From assembly GCA_947650285.1 (NCBI GenBank), contig CANTFL010000375.1, forward strand, positions 124,001 to 188,000: a DNA stretch of 64,000 nucleotides, given 5' to 3'. The translations under genes and the position numbers were made by a program. Positions 11,884-22,101 of this stretch are shown here, piece by piece. The number at the start of each line of letters is the position of its first letter. Positions within the stretch are counted from its first letter, which is position 1. The notes under the pieces are model-generated. The model did not search any database and was not told the origin of the DNA. It worked only from the letters and a program-made list of their open reading frames with translations. The stretch is from Hyaloperonospora brassicae. Taxonomy: Eukaryota > Oomycota > Peronosporomycetes > Peronosporales > Peronosporaceae.

Positions 11884-11895
11884 GTTATTATAACC
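11884..11895 (-). promoter_or_regulatory. Copia-1 primer-binding-site candidate
   Basis: On the minus strand, GGTTATAATAAC lies one base after the 5' LTR. The equivalent place in Copia-2 (38108-38119) reads GGTTATGAGACC, 9 of 12 identical. Position and conservation suggest a tRNA primer site. Which tRNA is not determined. Confidence 0.5.
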
Positions 11896-11896
11896 C

Positions 11897-12119
11897 TTTA
11901 CGTGGTAGTGCGTTTAAAACGGTAAGCGTAGAACTTTAAGTTATATTCAACGATGTTGTCCTGCCACACCCGTACTCTTAATTTTCCTACGACTCTTTAG
12001 CCCACGTAGGCACCAGTCACCTCGGTCATGAAAAGTCGTTGCACTTCAATAGTCGTTAATCTGCAGCCTTCGCTTTGTCCCGAGGTTCGCGCCGGTCCGA
12101 GAGTCGCATATTTTTGACA
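11897..12119 (-). repeat. Copia-1 5' LTR (right copy)
   Basis: Direct repeat of 5468-5700. Both share GTAGTGTG-like starts, CCTGCCACRCCCGTACTC, CGACTCTYTAGCCCACGTAG and CACCTCGGTCATGA. The outer end is decayed (TTTTTGACA against GTTTCAACA). In the best-conserved 70 bases I count nine differences, eight of them transitions. Confidence 0.85.
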
Positions 12120-13168
12120 AGTAAAACCTTCGCCAAAACATATAATTCTTGCCGGTACGCATTATATGAGAAACAAAACGATAACAAAGTTTTTCCTTAC
12201 TTGATTGTAATTGTAAAAATGATTAAATTTATGGAAGATTTAAAAAGTGATAAGACTAAAGCGGTGCAGTGGATATCTCCAACGTATCGAAAGCGAGATA
12301 ATAATTGGACTACCCGCTCTTATTGATGAGTGAAACATATATCTTGGTAATCTGCGTTTTTGATAATGGAGAACCCCACAAATAGAAATATTGGTTAGGA
12401 TGAACTAGATGAGAAGAATAAGTCAGCAATACTTCTAACGTAATTATCCGCTTTTTCCACTTACAAAAAAAATCCTTTGCACAATAAATGAGCACGAAAT
12501 TTCAAGTTGATTACTTAACCAAAACTTACAGCGGGTCACTTATATTGGTTCTCAATTGGTACCCTTAGATTATTGTGGTTGTTCGGTGCTTCAAACAGGA
12601 ACCTGATTATCATCAATCAGGTTTCTATCCAAAATTTTGTCAAACATTATTGTACTAGAAACATATTGCTGCGTGGCCTCATGAATCTAACGAATAAGCC
12701 AGATCGTAATTTAAATTTAAAAAAAAATGATTCTACAACGTTATTAGCACTCGCTTAGGATAAATTGTCGCAAGGTTGGATACCGACGGGAACCGACAAA
12801 TAGTTGGCTAATAATATCGTATTCTCAATTTCTATGATAGCATTGTTTATTTACCGCGAATCTATAGATAAGAAGTACATTTTTATTCAACACAAATGAG
12901 TGTTGTAGGCAATATCGACTTACTGCGTATTCCAAGAAACTTTGCCATATATATAATGAACGTTAAGACCACAAGGTATTTTTGCACGCTATTTACGTTA
13001 ATTATCTTCTCTTGTGGCCCAAGAAATTTGGCGTTCATTACAATCCCAAACACATGTTGCTGTCACACAATACACAAACTTACGCTCATTTAATGTGAAA
13101 TCGGATCTACCTCGAAGTTCTAAGTGCTAGAAATTTAACGTTAAGTGAATAAAATAACCTGTAAAAGA
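12120..13168. other. Unassigned AT-rich stretch
   Basis: No coding relic, repeat or RNA gene recognised. If 13169-13220 is a Helitron 3' end, part of this interval would be the body of that element, but no Rep or helicase trace is visible. Confidence 0.5.
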
Positions 13169-13220
13169 ACGCGCGTCAGACGCATTTCGGCCCCCCGTTG
13201 GGGGCCTCTTCAGTGGCTAG
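13169..13220 (+). mobile_element. Helitron-like 3' terminus, copy 1
   Basis: A perfect GC hairpin GGCCCCCCGTTGGGGGCC (13189-13206, 7-bp stem, CGTT loop) is followed by 10 bases and then CTAG at 13217-13220, with T next. Helitron 3' ends are known to have a 16-20 base hairpin 10-12 bases before CTRR, with insertion next to T. The 20 bases before the hairpin (AACGCGCGTCAGAC...) are shared with an inverted copy at 22049-22101. Rep/helicase sequence is not seen, so a non-autonomous copy or a mimic remains possible. Confidence 0.55.
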
Positions 13221-16017
13221 TCAAAATAAAAGTGAGAACTACCCAACCTATATCGTTGTGTTGCCTAATACAACACATAGAACCCTAAAGAATATTCCAT
13301 GTAAGCTCTAGTGTAGGTTGAATCTCTGGAGTCGATCCAAGTGCAACTCGCACTTCCAACACAAACACGGTTCAAATGTCATATAGATGTCTTCAATATT
13401 GCAAGTGAGATCAGCCAGATGACCAATAAGGAAATCAACATATTTATAACCTCCGAGAAGTTTTGACGCGGTGGATAGGATCGGTTGATATGCATATCGG
13501 CACTCCCTTATGCCTTTATTTCTATATGGAAGATAAGACTTCGGCATTCTGGAGCTTGATAGAGAACCTATTATTCCAATCACATCAAGCGTTAGGAAGA
13601 ATCGGTATCCTAAAATTTGCTGCACATTTCCACAAATTATAGGAGGGTTATAGGGGCTATTTCGAAACATCTGTTGAGTCTGTGATGACAATCAGCAGAT
13701 TAATTCTTTATTCTAGACTACATATAATGTAAAGTCGCATTTTAATATTACATTTATGAAAAATAGTTTTTATCGCTGAGATGTATCTGACGATGAATTT
13801 CGACATGAGCCGATCGATCTTGACTTCCCAATATTGATAAATGGCGATGCATACATAGACGTGTAGTTTTTTACAACAGTAATCACATGTTCTGGAAGTT
13901 ATATATTTCATGGTAAGCTCACTTTCGATACCGGTATAGCAAAAACAGCTTGACTTTTTCTTCGCTAGTCCATTAACGACCTTCTGCAATGTCATAACTA
14001 CTAGCTGGTTCAAGGCTATTTTTATGTATATATTATGATTAAAAGTGGAGTCGACAATTCTTACATAGGCGAGCGATTTGTATGGGCTTTTCATTCAGCA
14101 AGAAAATGCCAACTCTATTGAATCTCCTTAGGGGTGGTTCCCTGGGGTAGTGGTGCACTAGGCTTATCTCTAAGATGATGGCTGCCGGTTTAACCCCCTC
14201 GATGAGCATAGTAATCTCTGAGGGTGACAATTGTAGTATGATTCCCACAGTAGCTGAAATACCTGTTACTACCTCTCAAAAAGCATGATTGCAATATACC
14301 GGATATAACGGGTCGTTCTCGTACCGAAATATACCTCACCACACCAACCAACCAACTCTATTGAATCTCCTCGGAAAAGAAGCTCATACCAATATCACCT
14401 GATACATCATGACCATCTCTTTCTTGGACTTCATTTAGCAAAAAATTTGCAGTGAGTAAACTATCATCATATACCGCATAACGAATACATCTTGGGTGAT
14501 CCTGAACCATATAAAAACAGTTTTTCTGACCAAACTTGACCATAGTGGCAATGCTGTATTGATAGATCTAAGCTGATGATTACCTTCAACAGCTATTATC
14601 TGTACAAAGTTTGGTAGAACGAACGGAATCTACTAGCGCAAGCAGCCATCTAATGAAATGCAAGATATGCATTCGTAGGCTTTTCATAGCGGCTACTTCG
14701 GCTAATTTACTATCATATGGGCCGCAAACTTGTACTATATACTTCTTCTACCCATACATTATTGATCGAAATTTTAGTTTTACTCTTGTACCGTCTACAG
14801 TATTTACTTAAGCCCGATCTTGACGCCTACAAAAATTTCCGGCTGTTAGCTTCTTCAGCTGTAAAATTATTACATTGTCTCTTTACGAAGACGAATCTTG
14901 CAGCATGTGTCGCTAATATCGGTATAATCCTCGATATCACCATCTTCCTATGAATTTAAATTGTACACGCGCTACGCCCATTTTGCGGCTCGTGACAATG
15001 TAACGTCTGATTGCCACATCGCCTCTAATACATATTGTAGTCATGATCGCTATTGCGTTTCTATTTTATCAAACAAAATTAAATTATTTGAGTCGGTCAA
15101 ATAACCGATTTTTGTATGTGCCATGGACCTTTGTCAATTCTGCTCGTTTCGTAGGCGTATCTGTCGCAATTAGGTAATAAGTTTTGATAAGTTCGAGGTA
15201 TTACTAGTTGTTGCTTCGGCGTCTTGATCGCATTCCGGGAGTAAGGGAAGTCAACATGTCTTTTAACAATGTAAATATCACCCAGAAACAAGACCATGAT
15301 TATTTAAAAAATACTGGTAGGTAGCACCCTCTTCCTCGTCATGGCATCCCATAGTATTAAAATCGATCATGTCGTCGATGACAAATTCACTATCGTGTAA
15401 TGTGGTAAGCATCGGATTGTCTTAGTCATTTGTAGATCGGTGAGTTTGTTCTCCATCATCAAAGATTTACTTCGAATGGTTCAGTAGGAGCTGATAACAA
15501 GAGAAATTGATCATTATAATTTGCGGTACAAGCAAGTCATTATCATCAGCGTTTGTAGTGCTTAGTATGATAGGATGTAGGCGTTAGGGTGCCTCGTGCT
15601 TGAAAACTTTACCGATACTAAGATTTTCACTTATTGTATATTATATTCCAGTATCGAAAGGCACTCCAAGAAAGGCACTCCAAATGGGGAATACATGAGG
15701 AAATTCTTAAGCAGTGTCGCCTCGAGAGCACGGTGAAATTGCGCGTAAGCACTTACGCGGTGTTGCATTAATTTTAAATCTGTGCGTGCAGACATGGATT
15801 CTTTATGCGTGACCACGGATGCAATTATGATTCATTGTGCGCTACCCCGAAACGTTTTATAAATCCAACGCCATGGCTTCAGATTATCACGTGTTAGGAT
15901 TCAGCTTGCAGAGCAGATATTAGTCGGATACCTTAGATTTTGTTTCAATGAGTAGTAGATATTATATTAATTGAAACTGTGATCTTCTAGAGTTGTCGAT
16001 CCATAGAGATAACTTAT
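13221..16017. other. Unassigned AT-rich stretch
   Basis: Open frames of 61-128 codons on both strands show no domain, signal peptide or repeat pattern. The longest (13308-13691 and 13708-14094, minus) have unremarkable composition. Nothing else is visible. Confidence 0.5.
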
Positions 16018-16120
16018 TGTCTCCTACTGTCATCCTAACGTGTGCCGGTAGCGGCCTCGAAGACACAAGCTTATCGCCAGCACGATGCAAATATATTGAC
16101 ACAACCTCAAGCAAGCAGAC
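16018..16120 (+). repeat. Dispersed repeat, copy 2 (partner at 3736)
   Basis: Same orientation and block order as 3736-3850 (CTCCTACTGTC, GAAGACACAAGCTTATC, CCAGCACGATGC, ACACAACCT). It ends 440 bases before the retrotransposon leader at 16560, which may or may not be connected. Confidence 0.6.
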
Positions 16121-16786
16121 ATATACAATAATCAGTTCAATAATAGAGTCCCTACTTTAGCATCAATTTAAAAATTGAATATATGTATATCCCATATAAA
16201 ATAAGAGGAAAAAGAATCAATGCCTGCTTCATACTACATCAGAAGGCCTTAAGTTCATGTATTCATAACATGTTTTGTAAAAGTATGATACGATGTTGTG
16301 GAGAAGCGCAGAGAAAGAGTGATGGAAAGATGGATCGTGCGAACCGCATTAAGTGTGAAATCATTTGATTGGCCAAGCGCGCTCGGGGATAGGCCCGTTG
16401 GCACGAAGAATACGATTAAACGACTGAGTAAAAGAAAACGACTGTTGATGTTATGCGGATTAATCTACCTAAAGGTCAAGAAGGAGTATAGTCAAGTATT
16501 GACGATTGACCGATCATGATCCGCGATCAAGGGGCTTATATGACCAATCTAAAAGGACCGGATCACTCGAGAGGTGATCAGCATCTGGATTACGTGATCG
16601 ATAACGACAATGTATGATGGGTGAATATGGAAGCAGGCTGGAGGAGTGGATCGTCAAAGTCATAAAACATGCGAGGTCTCAGGAGTGACAGCAATTCAAC
16701 GGTGGATGCCCGATTAGAGACTAGAAAGATTGACCACGATCTATCCCTGGGGGTGTACCGCTTGATTGTGTGAACGCATAATTATT

Positions 16787-16893
16787 GCGGACCACATACC
16801 GCGATCCACTACCCGAGAGATCCCCTACCCGAGCGATCCGCTACAGAGCGATCCACTACCAAGCGATCCACTACGCAGCGATCCACCACCCGA
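16787..16893. repeat. Tandem array of 15-16 bp GCGATCCACTACC units
   Basis: Seven consecutive units, the first degenerate, based on GCGATCCACTACCCGA: starts near 16787, 16801, 16817, 16833, 16848, 16863 and 16878. Units vary at one to four positions and alternate between 15 and 16 bases. It lies inside the leader relic; the other leader copy has only scattered GGATC motifs at the equivalent place, so the array expanded in this copy. Confidence 0.9.
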
Positions 16894-17328
16894 GTATCTG
16901 CTGTGGGCCACATGATGCACGAGGCAAATTACATTGACATGCGATATGCAACAGTGATCTAGCGAACAGATAGGCATAGTCATATGTTGTGAATCTGGTT
17001 GGTAGACATTAAATCAAATTGAATTTGAAACGAAAGACACGCGTCGACTTCTCCTGGGTAGTATCTTTGGCCTCCCGTCGAATTGAGAGTATTTCGTGTC
17101 TCTGCAAACTTTTCCTTTGGATTGTGTTGCTAGGCGTAGCGTCAATTCCCCATTAACTGCGATCGAACGCAGGGAACCTTAAGGTTTAGACTCAAGATCG
17201 CGAAATGGCTGAAGTGTTCAGAAGACTCTAGGATAAAGCATTACCCCTGGACAAAGGCGATTCTGGGAGAGCGCCCATGTATACACGCGATCGAGCGAAG
17301 AGTTTTCACTCAATCAGCCCCTACGTTT

Positions 17329-17355
17329 GACCGAATGAAGAATTCACGCCCGATC
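17329..17355 (-). other. Leader hairpin, decayed copy
   Basis: The minus strand reads GATCGGGCGTGAATTC then TTCATTCGGTC, an imperfect stem at the same alignment position as the perfect stem at 61341-61366. Retained pairing in both copies suggests a structured leader RNA in the parent element. Confidence 0.5.
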
Positions 17356-17494
17356 AACCCTATCCCTAAAACGGTCAAGATCAGCCTCAGTTCAAGTCCA
17401 CCAAGAAGAGCGCAACCCGCCCCACCGACGAGTACACAAGGTGAGCAAGACAAAACAGAGCACTGAATCGGAGAACTCCCTCCGTTAGTCGGTC

Positions 17495-17506
17495 GTCCGG
17501 GCGCCA
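17495..17506 (-). promoter_or_regulatory. Primer-binding-site-like motif, leader copy 1
   Basis: The minus strand reads TGGCGCCCGGAC. It begins with TGG, as sites complementary to a tRNA CCA end must, and resembles the lysine-tRNA class of sites (TGGCGCCC...). The other copy at 61191-61202 reads TGGCGCCCAGAC. The LTR would lie just above 17506 but no LTR pair is identified. Confidence 0.5.
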
Positions 17507-17639
17507 GTAGAGAGTCGGGATCGTCTCGCGAAACGAGCTATCACCACTCCACCACAATGTCACGGAATGACACATAGGGTATATACAGCGGTGAAGGGGT
17601 CATGATCTGTTTCAGAGACAAATCTCGCGGCACAGCGTT

Positions 17640-20600
17640 TACGGCGTATTTGCTCGACAATACTGGTCATATACAACATAATTCAGCGATGCAGGTATGA
17701 AGAATGAGCGTTTACCGCTCTCGAAAGCATTATCTATTATAAAGTTTGAGATGGAATGAAATATGTAGGAACAAGATAATTGCCATTACAATCTTGAATA
17801 CGAAACGTTAAACATTACCGATCGGAATGACTGGCTAAGGTGGCCTATAACCCAATATATCATTATACCTCGTAAAATAAAATAAAATTTTCCTATCTCA
17901 CGCTCATATTTTGCGTGTCGTATACCGAATTTGCACATCATACTAAGCTTGAAAGTGATTAGATACCTCGGACTAGAATTTGTCACAACTGCAACAACGT
18001 AAATATAACTCTTGCAGCCTACTTCTCATATATATCTCCAAATTGTCTTATCCAGGCATTCTGATGTGCAACGGGTCTCATGCTGTCAGAACTGCCACTT
18101 TTGAACTCATAACTACATATAGGGCATATACTTCCATGGCTCCGCGTTGTAATTATTTTAACGGGTTATTCCTTATACAAAAGTAGCAATCGCAAGTTTA
18201 TGTTTGCATTTTAGGTGAAAGGTACACATGGATAGCGGGTGCAGCACGTCATACCAATTTTAGTCGATGTGGGAATGCCAGACCCATTAACGACTAATTA
18301 GGGATATACCTCTCAAGAGAGTCCTTGTGAGCCAGTAGATAATTTTGTAATTTGTAAACAGGATAAGCACAAATTAAATTAAAAGTATCTTTGGCGAAAA
18401 TCAGTTCCAATATATTCGTGTGTTAGCAAGCCGAAATGATACATCTCGTCAAACCTGGTAGCAATATGTAGTGCGTCAATGGATATGATTGAGACGAGCA
18501 TGGAAGATCACCACGCAGCTCCAGCAGTGTCGCTTAAGTATTCGACGTTTCCTCACCCATACTAATTGGATGGTAAGAGCTACATTACCTCGTTAAGAAA
18601 CCTGAATAAATCGTCTTACTTCGCTGCTGAGCACAGAGACCTTTGCGTCAACATCGCGAAAATATGTAATATTTTTTGGTGCGTGATCTTGCCAAATCGA
18701 ATTTTCCACAATTAAATTCGTTGTGCCCTCGCGGGGCAACGCCATGGCAACAACCCGACAATATTCTCCTGCTATGGACCAAAATATCTGAAAATCAATC
18801 GAAGGTTCCGTGAAATCAACACTGCGAACACTTCAGGGTTATGTAAAAGGTTTGACGACGGCAATGACATGAGTAATGTCACACAGTTTTATTAAACCCA
18901 AAATTTAGGCGCTTGGGTTTAAATTGGCGCGGATGTAACCCTTTTTGACAGTGACTACCACCTAGCATATATTTCCATTGGCGATCGAAACTTCCACAAT
19001 AATGATCAATAACTTTTTGCGGATATCGTTTTGAGACGACATCGTAGCTTTTTATATGCGAATATGTCTATAATACCTCATCCCGCTTGTCGCACCATCA
19101 CAAAACCTGTAGGCATGGCTATTTTTAGGCCATGTCTACTTCTTGATACTATAATTAAGCATGACACGCTCGTTCCTTACTAGTTCCAAGATCATGCACA
19201 TCAAATACGAATTCTGATGAAATTCTCGGAAACCTACACGGTTTTGTGGTCATAAACGCATATATATCCGATCTTCTCTTGACTTCTTGGTCGGGATCCG
19301 ATGAAGATTGACCCTGTTGTTGCACAAACCGCAATTGAACATTTAATCACGGTGCTTGCAGTCTATTTCGATCAAGTAAGTTGGATAATAAATACTTGTC
19401 ATCACGCTGCAAACTTTCGCTCGCCCGCGCGACTGTCTCTGTAAAAGTTGTTCCAAAAGGAGAAAATGTACCAAAATGCTATCTATAATCGTATCTGAGG
19501 ATCTTGACTTTAAACAAAGATACATTTATGACATCGAAGAATCTAAGATGGTTGATGGCTGAGATATCTATTTTAAACATGAGTGATAATGGCATCGCTC
19601 TGCTCGAGCTAGACTGGTAGGTGGTCGAAATGGTAATCGAGCCTTATAAAATACATGTTCGCTGCAGATACATTGTGTTGGAGTTTAGGCGCAGTGGGTC
19701 GATTGCTGATACATTAGACTACCATGATCTCTTTAAAAACGCTGCTTAACACAGAAATAAAACGAAATCGAAACCGAATACGATTGTTGCCACTTCGACT
19801 ACGTAACATCTGGCGTTCTAATTGTGCGAGTTATATGGACCTATCTTTGACTTGTTCATTTCAGTAGACTATTCCAGCATTAAAATTGGATGTCATAAGT
19901 TCAATAACGCAGTGCTATTCAGGTCGATATCAGTTTAGGCTTGGTTCGCGATTTCCTTTGCACTGCCAGAGGTGGTGCGTTAACGACTTGCGATTGGCAC
20001 CAAATGGTGACTAAAGGTGACTTTGATGAACCGTTAGATAAGTATGGTTATTGATTTGATACCAAAAATTTACCAGAAATCGTGGCGTTCGTTGCGTCGG
20101 TGGGTTTGCCTCGATAGTAAAATTTGTCACAATTGACAATAAATTCACTGTAGATGAGTTTAATTTGGATAACTATTTGATTTATCTGAAGTGTCTGCTG
20201 CATTTGCTAAGGCGCATTGATAGAGCCACTTCATGTGTGAATGAAATGAACATTGAGTTTAAAATTCGATTGCTTAAACTTCCCAGATCTTTTACGGGCT
20301 GAAAGTGCACGTGGTATGACTAACTGCATAAATAGGCTCTATCTGTTGTGCCGTACATTGCCATGACTATGATTATCTAGAATACAGTATGGCGTCTGGC
20401 AGAACATCCGCCTAAGATATTCACTCGTTCACTTACATTACGTCCGCTGAATCCGAACCGTCTTGTCCGTGTCCGAACTGAAAAAGCGTCATCAAACGAG
20501 CTGCAACATAATTTTCGCAGCAATAAGGCTTTACATGCTTTCATCTGAAACTTATTGGTATGGATCATGGCACGTCTTTTATGCGATAAAGCCTGAATCA

Positions 20601-22048
20601 ATATTTGTCGGATTCTTTCACGATTTAAATTCCAGGGTTTATCATATGCTGATAATTACACACCTTCAATTTCGCTACCGAGACATATGATCAAACCTAT
20701 ACTGACCTGCACATAGACCGGGACGCGTTAATTAATAATAAATAGTCGAGGTGTGATTTTATAAGGGTTCATAATTTTATATATGGCGTTCGCCAAGGTG
20801 AAAATAGAGCATATATATAGCCGCCAGAGACAGTTGATTTTGCATCTCAATATTATGAACCTCTTACCCGGATACCGCGTAGTGAGATAGAAAAAATTAT
20901 CAACTTTAAACCGTTCAACAAATATTCTTTTGATGCATAGTCAAACTACATGACATCTTGTGACAACCCTTCCGCTTTTATTTGCTGCTTTATAAATTTT
21001 CCTGATCATCAAGCACATGACTTTTACAACATTCTTAGTATGACCTGACTCGTTTATACACACCGATGACGGCGAATGATGCCAACTTGTGGCCCTTAAA
21101 GACGATCCTTAGCTAGCTGTTTGCTAATATCGACAGCATGCATATCGATAAGTACTAATTACGCCACGTAAATCGCAGTAGGTTCACGGTATGAGATTTT
21201 CGTAGGTAAAAGTTACCTATAACATAAGAACATGATGTCCGATTCATGTTCGTTACCAATATTTCATACAAGTTGATAGTTAGTTGAGCTGAAATCATTA
21301 GTCACAGTTTCAAAATTTTAATTCGCTGCTGATTGTCTGGACCATACGACCATCTCAATGTGCTACCGGTGTATGCGCACATATAAATCTCGTCGGTCTC
21401 GTCATGCTCCCATGTTTATATATCTCAATTCTCATACTTGGTGTACCCACCATTCAGAGGCTATGATTAATATACACTGCTTTTGCTGTTAAAGCCCATT
21501 ACATCAAGGATCACTTCGGCTTGCCATTACAACATGCAATACGCTTCGCTATGTACTTTGAAATATTGCTGTTTAACTATGCATTTTGGCTTGTACCTTT
21601 TAAAATGCTGATGGGTGCCGGCGATGAAGCAAGCTCCTGACATTGGCAGCGCGACTAATTCTGCAATTGCGTCCGTGATCTGATGTTGTTTGGTGCCAGG
21701 TGCTTGGCTGGCTAGATGAAATGGTTTAGCGCGGTGCATTCCAATTTTGCGTAAAATTACTATCATATTTATTACGCGTCGTAATCACTTGCATTCTTCT
21801 AGTACTTGATCCGACAATGACTTGCGTCATTTTATTGAAGGTCAACATGCGCACGTAGTGTAAATTTGAGGGGCTATGCTGACTGTTGGATATGAATTTG
21901 TTATAGCAAACTTTCTCATTCGGGCCTACACCCTAGCCGCCAAGTTTGTTGGTTGGTTATAGTGAGTGGTGTATGTGATTACACTAAGCTATAGAAAGCT
22001 CTTGGTCGGTAAGCACAAAATTGAGCAAAATCTCACGTATAGATTCAT
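17640..22048. other. Unassigned AT-rich stretch
   Basis: Only short open frames (60-79 codons). No recognisable protein, RNA gene, TIR pair or tandem repeat. Confidence 0.5.
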
Positions 22049-22101
22049 ATAATCATTGACAAACCCCCGGCGGGGGGACGAGTAGAGTCTGACACGCGTT
22101 T
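22049..22101 (-). mobile_element. Helitron-like 3' terminus, copy 2 (decayed)
   Basis: On the minus strand, AACGCGTGTCAGACTC, then a CCCCC/GGGGG hairpin (22064-22076), then GTCAATGATTAT. This aligns with 13169-13220; the position equivalent to CTAG is TTAT. The body of this element would lie at higher coordinates, but nothing recognisable is there. Confidence 0.5.

Larger units (their letters stand above)
5468..12119 (-). mobile_element. Ty1/Copia LTR retrotransposon 1, split by a Gypsy fragment
   Basis: Complete but dead Copia element read on the minus strand: 5' LTR at 11897-12119, primer-site candidate, gag relic, zinc knuckle, protease, integrase, reverse transcriptase, RNase H, purine tract, 3' LTR at 5468-5700. 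The Copia domain order (integrase before RT) is clear. A plus-strand Gypsy fragment (about 9.26-11.35 kb) interrupts gag. Without it the element is about 4.5 kb, normal for the family. The LTRs differ at many positions, mostly transitions, so insertion is old. The outer 5-bp flanks (TTCAA and AGTAA) do not match, so the target duplication is lost or the ends are shifted. Confidence 0.85.
16560..17570 (-). mobile_element. LTR-retrotransposon 5' leader relic, copy 1
   Basis: Read on the minus strand, this aligns by eye with plus-strand 61140-61960. Blocks in order: TGGCGCCCGGACGACCGACT (PBS-like and what follows), CTCACCTTGTG, GGTGGACTT, TTGACCGTTTTAGGGATAGG, a GATC-flanked hairpin, GGGAGGCCAAAGATACTACC, TTTGATTTAATGTCTACCAA, then a GATC-rich tract that in this copy became a tandem array. 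No gag or pol follows at lower coordinates, so only the leader and perhaps an LTR edge survive. I infer a Gypsy-type element from the PBS class; the coding part is not available to prove it. Confidence 0.65.

Noticed and set aside
5463..12124. 5-bp target duplication for Copia-1
   Set aside because: Outer flanks TTCAA and AGTAA do not match.
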